A DNA stretch of 64,000 nucleotides, taken from positions 1 to 64,000 of the forward strand of contig NZ_QKTU01000005.1 of NCBI RefSeq assembly GCF_003234565.1, given 5' to 3'. Source of the stretch: Curtobacterium sp. MCBD17_013. GTDB lineage: Bacteria > Actinomycetota > Actinomycetes > Actinomycetales > Microbacteriaceae. The position numbers and the translations under genes were made by a program. A model generated the notes under the pieces. That model saw nothing but the letters and a program-made list of their open reading frames with translations, ran no database searches and was not told where the DNA came from. Shown piece by piece: positions 9,008 through 17,050 of the stretch; positions within the stretch are counted from its first letter, which is position 1, and each line of letters begins with the position of its first letter.

Positions 9008-9697
9008 ATGCGCCACACACCCGCGTTCCTGATGACGGACCCCGAGGAGGTCCGCCGCCTGGTCCGCGCGCACCCGTGGGCGACGATCGTGTCCGCGACG
9101 GCGGAGGGCCTGGTCGCGTCGCACTACCCGTTCCTGCTCGAGGACCCGGGTGACGACGCCACGGAGATCACCCTGGTCAGCCACGTCGGGCGCCCCGACG
9201 AGGTCGCCCACGAACTCGGACGGCACGAGGTCCTCGTCATCGTGCAGGGTCCGCACGGGTACGTCTCGCCCGCCTGGTACCCGGCCCAGCAGTTCGTGCC
9301 CACCTGGAACCACGTGACCGCCCATCTGTGGGGCACGCCCGAGATCCTGCCCGACGAGGAGAACTTCCGTGTGCTGGGGGAGCTCGTCGACCACTTCGAG
9401 CGGCGCATGCCGTCGCCGGTCGGCCTCGACGTCGACGAGGACGCCGCCCGCCGCATCGCCCGGGGCACCGTGGGGATCCGGATCCGGGTGACGCGGTTCG
9501 AGGCGCGCGCCAAGCTCAGTCAGAACAAGGCGCCCGAGGTCGTCGACGACGTCATCGCCGGGCTCGAGTCCCCCGGGCCGTACGGACACCCGGCGCTCGC
9601 CGCGGAGATGCGTCGCGTCCGTGACCGCGCCACGGCCGCGCCGGATCCCGAGGACCGGCCCGCGCCGGAACCGGCACCCGGGACGGACCGCACGTGA
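9008..9697 (+). CDS. PaiB-like FMN-binding protein
   Basis: A 229-residue protein of the PaiB/FMN-binding split-barrel family. Recognisable segments are ASHYPFLLEDP near residue 38, YVSPAWY, then VPTWNHVTAHLWG and KLSQNK. PaiB of Bacillus is a negative regulator of sporulation and protease genes; most actinobacterial members are simply flavin-binding proteins of unknown role, perhaps in detoxification. No Shine-Dalgarno sequence precedes the ATG. A weak NANNNT hexamer (GACGCT) ends 7 bases upstream, which would fit leaderless transcription. The gene overlaps the amidohydrolase by GTGA, so the two form one unit. Confidence 0.85.
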   Translation: MRHTPAFLMTDPEEVRRLVRAHPWATIVSATAEGLVASHYPFLLEDPGDDATEITLVSHVGRPDEVAHELGRHEVLVIVQGPHGYVSPAWYPAQQFVPTWNHVTAHLWGTPEILPDEENFRVLGELVDHFERRMPSPVGLDVDEDAARRIARGTVGIRIRVTRFEARAKLSQNKAPEVVDDVIAGLESPGPYGHPALAAEMRRVRDRATAAPDPEDRPAPEPAPGTDRT

Positions 9698-11199
9698 CCG
9701 GGACCCTCATCCGCCACGTCCGGCGCATCGGGACCGCGGGCGCCTCCGCCGACGTGCTCGTCCGGGAGGGCCGGATCGCCGCCGTCGCACCGGCCGGCGT
9801 CATCGAGTCCACCACGCCCACGGCCGACCTCGAGGACGTCGTCGACGCGGACGGTGCCTGGCTCGGCCCCGGGCTGTGGGACCACCACACGCACTTCGAC
9901 CAGTGGGCGCTCGTCCGGCGCCGGGTCGACGTCTCGGCATGCACGAGCGCCGCCGCCGTCGCCGCGGTCATCGCCGACGCCGCGCGGAGCGCCCCGCCCG
10001 ACGACGTCCTCATCGGCTACGGGTTCCGGGACGGGCTCTGGCCGGACGCCGCCCACCGTGAGCTGCTCAACCGGGCCGCACCGGGCCTCCCGGTCGTCGT
10101 CGTCAGCGGTGACCTGCACGCGGTGTGGTGCAACGGGATCGCGCTCGCGCGGTACGGCGACCTGCTCGACCGGCCCCTCGTGGCCCATCCGACCGGGCTG
10201 CTCCGCGAGCAGGACGCGTTCGACGTCAGCACGGCGATCTCCCGCGTGCCCGACGCCGTGCTCGACGACTACGTCGCCGACGCCGTCGAGGCGGCGAGCG
10301 GCCGGGGCGTCGTCGGGGTCGTCGACCTCGAGATGCGGTTCGGGCTCGACCGCTGGACGCGCCGCGTCCGCGCCGGCATCGACGGCATCCGGGTCCGATC
10401 CGGCGTCTACCCCCAGGAGCTCGACGCGGTGCTCGACCGCGGGCTGCGCACGGGCGACGTCGTGCCCGGCACCCTCGGCCTGGTGTCCATGGGGCCGTTC
10501 AAGGTGATCACCGACGGTTCGCTCAACACCCGCACCGCCGCGGTCGACGAGCCCTACGCGGGGCTGCACGGGCACGACGCACTCGGGGTCCTCGCGTTCA
10601 CGCCGGACGAGGTCCGCGCGCTCGTGCGCCGCGCCGCCGACGGCGGACTCGTCCCCGCGGTGCACGCCATCGGCGACCGGGCGAACGCCCTGGCGCTCGA
10701 CGTGTTCGAGCAGGTCGGGGTCCGCGGGTCCATCGAGCACGCACAGCTCCTGCGCCCCGCCGACGTCGCCCGGTTCGCTCGACTCGGCGTCGACGCGAGC
10801 GTGCAGCCGGAGCACGCGATGGACGACCGCGACGTGGCGGACCGCTACTGGGCCGGTCGGACCGACCGCGCGTTCGTGTTGCGCACACTCCGCGAGGCCG
10901 GGGCGCGCCTCCGCCTCGGGTCCGACGCCCCCGTCGCGCCGCTCGATCCGTGGGTGTCGATGGCGGCGGCGGTCGGTCGGGACCGCGACGGCCGGGAGGC
11001 GTGGCACCCGGAACAGCGCATCGACCAGCTGACCGCGTGGACGGCGTCGACCGACGGCCGCACCACGGTCGCGGTCGGCGACGTCGCGGACCTCGTGCTC
11101 GTGGCATCGGACCCGCTCGCGGCGTCGTCCGGTGCGCTCCGGTCGATGCGCGTCCTGGGGACCGCGGTCGCGGGGCGCTGGACGTACCTGGACCGCTGA
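9694..11199 (+). CDS. amidohydrolase family protein, YtcJ-like
   Basis: A 501-residue metal-dependent hydrolase of the amidohydrolase superfamily. The N-terminal metal motif HTH is in LWDHHTHFDQW, and further ligands are in AIGDRAN, IEHAQLL and GSDAPVAPLDPW. The insert DGSLNTRTAAVDEPYAG is typical of the YtcJ/exoenzyme-regulatory group, which hydrolyses C-N bonds of unknown substrates. The GTG start overlaps the stop of the PaiB-like gene. It is cytoplasmic. The pairing with a flavin protein hints at a two-step catabolic function, but the substrate is unknown. Confidence 0.85.
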   Translation: MTGTLIRHVRRIGTAGASADVLVREGRIAAVAPAGVIESTTPTADLEDVVDADGAWLGPGLWDHHTHFDQWALVRRRVDVSACTSAAAVAAVIADAARSAPPDDVLIGYGFRDGLWPDAAHRELLNRAAPGLPVVVVSGDLHAVWCNGIALARYGDLLDRPLVAHPTGLLREQDAFDVSTAISRVPDAVLDDYVADAVEAASGRGVVGVVDLEMRFGLDRWTRRVRAGIDGIRVRSGVYPQELDAVLDRGLRTGDVVPGTLGLVSMGPFKVITDGSLNTRTAAVDEPYAGLHGHDALGVLAFTPDEVRALVRRAADGGLVPAVHAIGDRANALALDVFEQVGVRGSIEHAQLLRPADVARFARLGVDASVQPEHAMDDRDVADRYWAGRTDRAFVLRTLREAGARLRLGSDAPVAPLDPWVSMAAAVGRDRDGREAWHPEQRIDQLTAWTASTDGRTTVAVGDVADLVLVASDPLAASSGALRSMRVLGTAVAGRWTYLDR

Positions 11200-11201
11200 G
11201 C

Positions 11202-11265
11202 GGGGCCGGCGCCGACCGGGGCCGGCGCCGACCGGGGCCGGCCCCGAGCGGGGCCGCTGCGGTGC
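11202..11265. repeat. 16-bp tandem repeat, four units
   Basis: Four consecutive 16-base units beginning GGGGCCG fill the gap between the convergent amidohydrolase and nei genes. Units 1 and 2 (11202-11233) are identical (GGGGCCGGCGCCGACC), unit 3 has two changes and unit 4 is diverged. Each unit contains a GGCGCC-type palindrome, so the array can fold and may also stop transcription. Confidence 0.7.
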
Positions 11266-11273
11266 GGACCGGG

Positions 11274-12248
11274 TCAGGTCTGGTCGACCGGGCACCAGTA
11301 GAGCTTGCGGCCCGCCATCATCGCCATGGCGATGTTCGTCCCGCACACGCGGCAGGGCAGCCCGGCGCGGTGGTACACCCAGTGGCGGTCGTCACGGCTG
11401 CGGAGCGCGGCGTCGTACTCCTCGGGGGTCAGGTCGTCCATCGTCATCATCTGACCGACGCGGACGCCGTCGTGCAGGAGCGTCGACCAGTCCCGCCAGA
11501 GGGCCCGTGCCTGCTCGTCGGTGACCTGCTTGCCCGGCTTGTACGGGTCGAGGCGGGCGCGGAACAACAGCTCCGCCCGGTAGACGTTCCCGATGCCGCT
11601 GACGACCGACTGGTCCATGAGCAGCTGCCCGATCGGGACGTTCCGCCGCCGCACGCCGTCCACGAACCGCTGCTCGGCCTCGGGGCCGTCGTCGACCATG
11701 GGGTCCGGGCCGAGCTTGTCGATGGCGCGCTGGATCTCCTCCGCCGTCTCGACGACGCACGCGGTCGGCCCACGGAGGTCGGCGACGGCGGTGTCCGTGA
11801 GGATCCGGACCCGCACCTGGCCGACCGGCTCGGGCGGGAAGGCCTCGATCGGGGTCTCCTCGTGCTCCTGCTCCGCCATGCGGTAGCGCGAGCGGCGGGG
11901 TGCCCCGATGCTGGCCAGGGAGTCCTCGCCCGCGGCGTCGACGATCGTCCCGCGCTGGTTGGTCTGCCCGATCCGGCCGTTCGCGCTCGCCATCGTGGCG
12001 TCGGTCGATATCTCGCCGGCGAAGTCCCACGCACCGTAGAGGCCGAGGTGCACGCGGAGGAACAGGCCGCCCTCGAACTCGAGGAACATCTGCTTGGCCA
12101 CCGCCGTCGCCCCGGTCATCACGCGGCCGTCGAGCTGGGCGGCGCCGGCCGCGAACCGCCCCTGGGGGCTCGACACGCTGCAGCGCTGCCCGACGAAGTG
12201 CAGGGAGAACTGCCGCGCGATGCGGTGGATGGAGTGACCCTCGGGCAT
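11274..12248 (-). CDS. nei: DNA glycosylase/AP lyase, Fpg/Nei family
   Basis: A 324-residue base-excision repair enzyme. The N-terminus is MPEGHS, giving the Pro2 nucleophile and Glu3 typical of Nei. The helix-two-turn-helix reads VVSGIGNVYRAELLFRARLDP. The C-terminal finger begins CRVCG but ends YWCPVDQT, so the usual fourth zinc cysteine is replaced by Asp; I checked this in the nucleotide sequence. It lies 9 bases after rpiB. The nei-rpiB-dsbA-pepN order matches, from memory, M. tuberculosis Rv2464c-Rv2467, which supports Nei rather than Fpg. Oxidised pyrimidines are the expected substrates. Confidence 0.9.
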   Translation of the reverse strand: MPEGHSIHRIARQFSLHFVGQRCSVSSPQGRFAAGAAQLDGRVMTGATAVAKQMFLEFEGGLFLRVHLGLYGAWDFAGEISTDATMASANGRIGQTNQRGTIVDAAGEDSLASIGAPRRSRYRMAEQEHEETPIEAFPPEPVGQVRVRILTDTAVADLRGPTACVVETAEEIQRAIDKLGPDPMVDDGPEAEQRFVDGVRRRNVPIGQLLMDQSVVSGIGNVYRAELLFRARLDPYKPGKQVTDEQARALWRDWSTLLHDGVRVGQMMTMDDLTPEEYDAALRSRDDRHWVYHRAGLPCRVCGTNIAMAMMAGRKLYWCPVDQT

Positions 12249-12257
12249 CGGGACGGC

Positions 12258-12746
12258 TCAGGCGTCGATCTGCTTGCCGGCGATCGTGCCGGTGGTCTCG
12301 TACTCGGCGAGCTGCGCGATGCGACGCGCGTGGCGCTCCTCGCCCGAGAACGGCTCGGCGATGAACAGGTCGACGAAGCGGATGGCCTCGGCCTCGGTGT
12401 GCTGGCGGGCACCGATCGAGATGACGTTCGCGTCGTTGTGCTGCCGGGCCAGCAGCGCGGTCGACTCGTTCCACACGAGCGCGGCGCGCACACCCTCGAC
12501 CTTGTTGGCGGCGATCTGCTCGCCGTTGCCCGACCCACCGAACACGACGCCGAGGGCCTGCACGCCCGCACGCTGGTCGCGCACGACGGCCGACGCGGCG
12601 TTGATGCAGAACGAGGGGTAGTCGTCGAGCGGGTCGTACTCGGCGGGACCATGGTCGACGACCTCGTGGCCGGCCTCGGTGAGGTGCTGGGCGAGCGTGT
12701 GCGAGAAGTCGAGGCCGGCGTGGTCCGTGCCGAGGTGGATGCGCAT
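12258..12746 (-). CDS. rpiB: ribose-5-phosphate isomerase B
   Basis: A 162-residue enzyme interconverting ribose 5-phosphate and ribulose 5-phosphate in the pentose phosphate pathway. It carries the DHAG motif at 8-11 and GGSGNGEQ, with catalytic Glu76, as in the mycobacterial RpiB subclass that uses Glu as base instead of Cys. The tail LAEYETTG also fits. The ATG at 12746 is preceded at 7 bases by TAGGAT, so the mRNA is probably leaderless. It heads a two-gene unit with nei. Confidence 0.95.
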   Translation of the reverse strand: MRIHLGTDHAGLDFSHTLAQHLTEAGHEVVDHGPAEYDPLDDYPSFCINAASAVVRDQRAGVQALGVVFGGSGNGEQIAANKVEGVRAALVWNESTALLARQHNDANVISIGARQHTEAEAIRFVDLFIAEPFSGEERHARRIAQLAEYETTGTIAGKQIDA

Positions 12747-12753
12747 GCCTGCG

Positions 12754-12759
12754 ATCCTA
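12754..12759 (-). promoter_or_regulatory. leaderless-type -10 of rpiB-nei
   Basis: TAGGAT on the minus strand ends 7 bases before the rpiB ATG, with no Shine-Dalgarno sequence between. Confidence 0.55.
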
Positions 12760-12809
12760 TTCCCGGGCGTCGACGCCGCTCCGGGCCGGTCCGGGGTGCT
12801 GCCGGCCCC

Positions 12810-12815
12810 TAGCAT
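12810..12815 (+). promoter_or_regulatory. leaderless-type -10 of the GNAT gene
   Basis: TAGCAT ends 6 bases before the ATG at 12822. Confidence 0.5.
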
Positions 12816-12821
12816 CGAGGC

Positions 12822-13334
12822 ATGACCACGACCCCGCCGGACGTCGTCGTGCGGCATGCCGAGCCGGACGACCTCGACGTCGTGCACGCGCTCCACCGCG
12901 AGGCCGTCCTGCACTCCACGGCGATCTGGCGCGACGAACCGCTCCCCCGCGCGTGGTTCGACGACTGGCTGGCGGAGCGCCGCCGCGACGGGTTCCCGGT
13001 GTTCGTCGCCGAGGCCGACGGTGTGGTCGCGGGCTACGTCACCTACGGGCCGTGGCGCGAGAACCCGGGCTACCGGTGGACCGTCGAGGACAGCATCTAC
13101 CTCGACGCGCGGTTCCACGGCCGGGGCATCGCGTCGACGCTCCTCGGGGCCGCGATCGACCATGCCGTCCGGGACGGACGACACGTCATGATCGCCGACA
13201 TCGCCTCGGACAACGCCGCGTCGATCCGCCTGCACGAACGGTTCGGGTTCGAGCACGTCGCCACCGTGCGCGAGGTCGGCCGCAAGTTCGACCGGTGGCA
13301 CGACCTCGTCGTCATGCGGCGAGCCCTGGCTTGA
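12822..13334 (+). CDS. GNAT N-acetyltransferase, phosphinothricin acetyltransferase-like
   Basis: A 170-residue GNAT protein. The acetyl-CoA loop reads RFHGRGIASTLL near residue 104, and the C-terminal part (DNAASIRLHERFGFEHVATVREVGRKF) is characteristic of the Pat/phosphinothricin group, which acetylates small amines. The natural substrate is unknown; many such proteins do not give herbicide resistance. It is transcribed divergently from rpiB and seems to be an insertion in the otherwise conserved nei-rpiB-dsbA-pepN block. Confidence 0.88.
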   Translation: MTTTPPDVVVRHAEPDDLDVVHALHREAVLHSTAIWRDEPLPRAWFDDWLAERRRDGFPVFVAEADGVVAGYVTYGPWRENPGYRWTVEDSIYLDARFHGRGIASTLLGAAIDHAVRDGRHVMIADIASDNAASIRLHERFGFEHVATVREVGRKFDRWHDLVVMRRALA

Positions 13335-13499
13335 CGGGGTGGGACCGACCCTCCGCCTCCGCGTCGACCTTCCGCCGAAATCGCAGAACACGCCGCTCAC
13401 GTCCATCCGTGAGCGGCGTGTTCTGCGATCTCGGCGACTCCGGGCGCCAGCCCGGGCGGGGCGGCCGGGAGGGACGGGGCGGGACCGACCCGCGCCTCC
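13333..13499. repeat. imperfect direct repeat flanking the hairpin
   Basis: Copies at 13333-13360 and 13473-13499 share GGGACCGACCC within a 27-28 base near-match (one T/C change and one indel region). They bracket the perfect hairpin at 13380-13429. Confidence 0.5.
13380..13429. terminator. 22-bp perfect hairpin, bidirectional terminator candidate
   Basis: A perfect inverted repeat has 22-base arms and the 6-base loop TCCATC, between the convergent GNAT and DsbA-like genes. It lacks a clear T tract. Its length and perfection are more than a terminator needs, so it may belong to a dispersed palindrome family. Confidence 0.6.
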
Positions 13500-13505
13500 C
13501 GGCCG
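13462..13505. terminator. hairpin terminator candidate
   Basis: CGGCCGGGAGG (13462-13472) pairs perfectly with CCTCCCGGCCG (13495-13505) across a 22-base loop, just beyond the 3' end of the DsbA-like gene. Confidence 0.45.
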
Positions 13506-13517
13506 ACGGCGGCCGCG

Positions 13518-14159
13518 TCAGACCGTGTCGAAGATCGGGCCGACGGTGCGGGAGCGCTTGAGCTCGAAGAAGCCGGGGTACCGGGCCGCCGCGACGACGC
13601 CGTCCCACAGGTCGAGCGCCTGCTGACCCTTCGGGGCGGGCGAGATGACGGGGCCGAAGAACGCGGTGCCCTCGACGGCGATCACCGGCGTGCCGACGTC
13701 CTGGCCGACCCGCTCGATGCCGTCGCGGTGGCTCTCGCGCATCGCGGCGTCGGTCTCGTCGGTCCACGCGGCGTCGGCGAGATCGGCCTCGAGTCCGAGC
13801 TCCTCCAGGACGGTGGGCACGACCTGCTGCGGGTCCTTCTCCTGACGGTGGTGGATGTGCTCGCCGAGGGCGTCGTAGAGGCGCTTGACGACGTCCTGGC
13901 CGTGGCGGAGGCGCGCCGCGGTGACGAGCCGCGAGTACACCTGGTTCCGGTCGAGCGCCTCCTTGTAGTTCTCGGGGATGTCCTGGCCCTCGTTGAGGAC
14001 GAACAGGCTCATGACGTGCCACGTGACGTCGAGGTCGCGGTGCTGCTCGACCTCGCTCACCCAGCGGCTCGTCATCCACGCCCAGGGACACGTGGGGTCG
14101 AACCAGAAGTCCACAGCGGTCGGGGTCGTCGGGGAGCTGTCCACAGCGGTGTCCGTCAT
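13518..14159 (-). CDS. DsbA-family mycothiol-dependent reductase (Rv2466c-like)
   Basis: A 213-residue thioredoxin-fold protein with an alpha-helical insertion. The active site is in FDPTCPWAW: the first cysteine is present, but the second cysteine expected in CPWC is Ala, so a monothiol mechanism (with mycothiol as partner) is likely. The cis-Pro is in GTPVIAVEG. The family in M. tuberculosis is Rv2466c, a mycothiol-dependent nitroreductase/oxidoreductase, which also sits between rpiB and pepN. The ATG at 14159 follows TAGTGT by 7 bases. Confidence 0.85.
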   Translation of the reverse strand: MTDTAVDSSPTTPTAVDFWFDPTCPWAWMTSRWVSEVEQHRDLDVTWHVMSLFVLNEGQDIPENYKEALDRNQVYSRLVTAARLRHGQDVVKRLYDALGEHIHHRQEKDPQQVVPTVLEELGLEADLADAAWTDETDAAMRESHRDGIERVGQDVGTPVIAVEGTAFFGPVISPAPKGQQALDLWDGVVAAARYPGFFELKRSRTVGPIFDTV

Positions 14160-14166
14160 GCCGGTG

Positions 14167-14172
14167 ACACTA
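14167..14172 (-). promoter_or_regulatory. leaderless-type -10 of the DsbA-like gene
   Basis: TAGTGT on the minus strand ends 7 bases before the ATG at 14159. Confidence 0.5.
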
Positions 14173-14272
14173 CGCGCGTCGGTAGGGTTGACGGGTCGCC
14201 ATCGACGGCGACGACACCCCCGACGCGCCGGGCCCACGACGCCTGCGCGCTCGCAGAAGGATGGAGCGGCCC

Positions 14273-16864
14273 GTGCCCGGAGAGAACCTCACCCGAATCG
14301 AAGCCCAGGAGCGTGCGGCCGTCGTCGACGTCGCCGCCTACGAGGTCGACCTCGACCTGACACGGGGCGACGAGACCTTCGGGAGCACCACGACCGTGCG
14401 GTTCTCCGCGACGCCGGGTGCCGCGACGTTCATCGACGCGATCACCGCGGCCGTGCACGCGGTCACGCTGAACGGCACCGCGCTCGACGTGGCGGACGTC
14501 AACGACGGCGTGCGCATCCGCCTCGACGATCTCCAGGCCGAGAACGAGCTCACCGTCGTCGCCGACATGCGGTACACCAACACGGGCGAGGGCCTGCACC
14601 GCTTCGTCGACCCCGTCGACGGCGAGGTCTACCTCTACTCCCAGTTCGAGGTCCCGGATTCGCGCCGGATGTTCACCGTGTTCGAGCAGCCCGACCTCAA
14701 GGCGACGTTCGCGTTCACGGTCACCGCGCCGTCTCGTTGGCAGGTCGTGTCGAACTCGCCGACCCCCGAGCCCCGCGTCGACGGCGACGTCGCGACGTGG
14801 AGGTTCGCTCCGACCTCGCGGATCTCGAGCTACATCACCGCGCTCATCGCGGGCCCGTACACCGTGGTCCGCAGCGGACTGACGAGCCGCGACGGCCGCA
14901 CCATCCCGCTCGGGATCTTCGCCCGGCAGTCGCTCGCCGAGTACCTCGACCCCGAGTACGTCTTCGAGACGACCCGCAAGGGCTTCGCCTACTACGAGGA
15001 CAAGTTCGACGTCGCCTACCCCTTCGACAAGTACGACCAGCTCTTCGTGCCCGAGTTCAACGCGGGGGCCATGGAGAACGCCGGTGCCGTGACGTTCACC
15101 GAGACCTACGTGTTCCGCTCGAAGGTGACCGATGCGATCAAGGAGCGCCGCGTCGTCACGATCCTGCACGAGCTCGCGCACATGTGGTTCGGCGACCTGG
15201 TCACGATGAAGTGGTGGAACGACCTCTGGCTCAACGAGTCCTTCGCGGAGTGGGCGTCGACGATCGCGACCGCCGAGGCCACCGAGTGGACCGAGGCCTG
15301 GACGACGTTCCAGGCGATGGAGAAGTCCTGGGCCTACCGGCAGGACCAGCTCCCGTCGACCCACCCCGTCGTGGCCACCATCAACGACCTCGAGGACGTC
15401 CAGGTCAACTTCGACGGCATCACGTACGCGAAGGGCGGCTCGGTCCTCAAGCAGCTCGTCGCCTGGGTCGGGATCGACGCCTTCTTCGCCGGCGTCTCGG
15501 CCTACTTCAAGAAGCACGCGCACGGCAACACCGAGCTGCGCGACCTGCTCGCCGAGCTCGAGGTCACGAGCGGCCGAGACCTCTCCGATTGGTCGAGCGT
15601 CTGGCTCGAGACGGCCGGGGTGAACACGCTCCGTCCCGAGTTCACGACGGACGACGACGGCGTGATCACCGCGTTCGCGGTCCTCCAGGAGGCCCCGAGC
15701 GACCACCCGACGCTGCGTCCCCACCGCCTCGCCATCGGCGTGTACGCGTTCGGCGGCGACGCCCACGAGGAGGCCGTCCACCCGTTCGGCGCGAACGCCG
15801 CGTCCGCCGGTGGCAAGCTCGAGCGCACGCACCGCATCGAGATCGACGTCGACGGCCCGCGGACCGAGGTCCCGGAGCTCGTCGGCGTGCACCGCGGGGA
15901 CCTCGTGCTGCTCAACGACGACGACCTGGCGTACGCCAAGATCCGCCTCGACGAGCACTCGCGCCGCACGGCGGTGGAACACCTGGCCGCCATCGCGAAC
16001 CCGCTCGCCCGGTCCATCGTCTGGGGTGCGGTGTGGGACGCCACCCGCGACGCCGAAGCGCCGGCGAGCGACTACGTCCGCCTGGTCCTCGGCAACATCG
16101 CCACCGAGACCGAGTCGACGACCATCCGGACCACGCTGTCGCAGCTGCTCCTGGCCGCCCGGAGCTACGTCGCGCCCGCGAAGCGAGAGGCCACCGTCCG
16201 CGAGGTCGGCGATGCCCTCTGGCAGCTGGCGGCGACGGCGGAGGCCGGATCCGACGCCCAGTTCCAGTTCGTCAAGTTCTTCGCGCAGATCGCGTCGACC
16301 CCGGAGCACGTGGCGACGCTGCAGGGGCTCCGGAGCGGTGACGTCCTGCTCAACGACCTGACGATCGACACGGACCTGCGCTGGGAGTTGCTCGAGGGGC
16401 TCGTGCTCAACGGCGCCGCGGGCGAGTCCGAGATCGCCACGGAGCTCGCCGCCGACCCGACGGCGAACGGTGAGCAGGCCGCGGCGCGCGCGCGGGCGAC
16501 CATCCCCACCGCCGAGGGCAAGCTCACCGCGTTCTCGTCGCTCGTCGACTCCGACGCCCTGCCGAACGCGATCGTGCGGCAGACCGCGGTCGGGTACCAG
16601 CACGTCCTCACGCCCGTCGCGCTCGAGGGCATCGTGTCGCGGTACTTCGACGCCCTGACCGAGATCTGGGCCAACCGGACCTACCACATCGCGGAGACCC
16701 TGGTGGCGGGCCTCTACCCGGCGCCGCTCGCGAGCGTCGAACTCCGCGACGCCACGCAGGCATGGCTCGACACCCACCCGGAGACCCCGGCGCTCCGCCG
16801 CCTGGTCGTCGAGAACCTCGCCGGTGTCGAGCGGGCGCTCGCGGTCCAGGCGGCCGACGCCTGA
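14273..16864 (+). CDS. pepN: aminopeptidase N
   Basis: An 863-residue M1 zinc aminopeptidase that removes N-terminal residues from peptides in the cytoplasm. The exopeptidase motif GAMEN is near residue 265 and the zinc motif HELAH near 299, with the third ligand Glu in WLNESFAEW. A long helical ERAP1_C-type domain completes the normal length for actinobacterial PepN. I prefer the GTG at 14273 (PGENLTR), which has GGAG six bases upstream; the ATG at 14261 overlaps that Shine-Dalgarno sequence. It is divergent from the DsbA-like gene, as in mycobacteria. Confidence 0.95.
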   Translation: MPGENLTRIEAQERAAVVDVAAYEVDLDLTRGDETFGSTTTVRFSATPGAATFIDAITAAVHAVTLNGTALDVADVNDGVRIRLDDLQAENELTVVADMRYTNTGEGLHRFVDPVDGEVYLYSQFEVPDSRRMFTVFEQPDLKATFAFTVTAPSRWQVVSNSPTPEPRVDGDVATWRFAPTSRISSYITALIAGPYTVVRSGLTSRDGRTIPLGIFARQSLAEYLDPEYVFETTRKGFAYYEDKFDVAYPFDKYDQLFVPEFNAGAMENAGAVTFTETYVFRSKVTDAIKERRVVTILHELAHMWFGDLVTMKWWNDLWLNESFAEWASTIATAEATEWTEAWTTFQAMEKSWAYRQDQLPSTHPVVATINDLEDVQVNFDGITYAKGGSVLKQLVAWVGIDAFFAGVSAYFKKHAHGNTELRDLLAELEVTSGRDLSDWSSVWLETAGVNTLRPEFTTDDDGVITAFAVLQEAPSDHPTLRPHRLAIGVYAFGGDAHEEAVHPFGANAASAGGKLERTHRIEIDVDGPRTEVPELVGVHRGDLVLLNDDDLAYAKIRLDEHSRRTAVEHLAAIANPLARSIVWGAVWDATRDAEAPASDYVRLVLGNIATETESTTIRTTLSQLLLAARSYVAPAKREATVREVGDALWQLAATAEAGSDAQFQFVKFFAQIASTPEHVATLQGLRSGDVLLNDLTIDTDLRWELLEGLVLNGAAGESEIATELAADPTANGEQAAARARATIPTAEGKLTAFSSLVDSDALPNAIVRQTAVGYQHVLTPVALEGIVSRYFDALTEIWANRTYHIAETLVAGLYPAPLASVELRDATQAWLDTHPETPALRRLVVENLAGVERALAVQAADA

Positions 16865-16869
16865 TCGAA

Positions 16870-16903
16870 GGGAGGGGTGGCGGGATCTCCCGCCGCCCCT
16901 CCC
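16870..16903 (+). terminator. pepN terminator hairpin
   Basis: A 16-base stem with one G-T pair and a very short loop begins 6 bases after the pepN stop. No T run follows, which is usual in high-GC actinobacteria. Confidence 0.65.
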
Positions 16904-17050
16904 TCGGGTACTCCGCCCGCTCCTGGGATCCTCTCCCGGGTGTCATCCTCGTGACAGGCCTCGGGACCCCTGAGAACACCGTGTGACCGCGCCTCGGCCG
17001 GGCGCAGCTGAACGTCCGGCCGAGGTCCATCCCCTACCATCGCTCGGACC

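Noticed and set aside
10125..12812. 895-residue open frame on the plus strand
   Set aside because: It is antisense to nei and rpiB and out of frame with the amidohydrolase; its composition is low-complexity and it has no motif.
12822..13334. Phosphinothricin resistance gene (bar/pat)
   Set aside because: The GNAT is in the same broad family, but substrate specificity cannot be read from these motifs, so no resistance call is made.
14156..16777. 873-residue frame antisense to pepN
   Set aside because: The pepN frame has all M1 motifs; the antisense frame has none.
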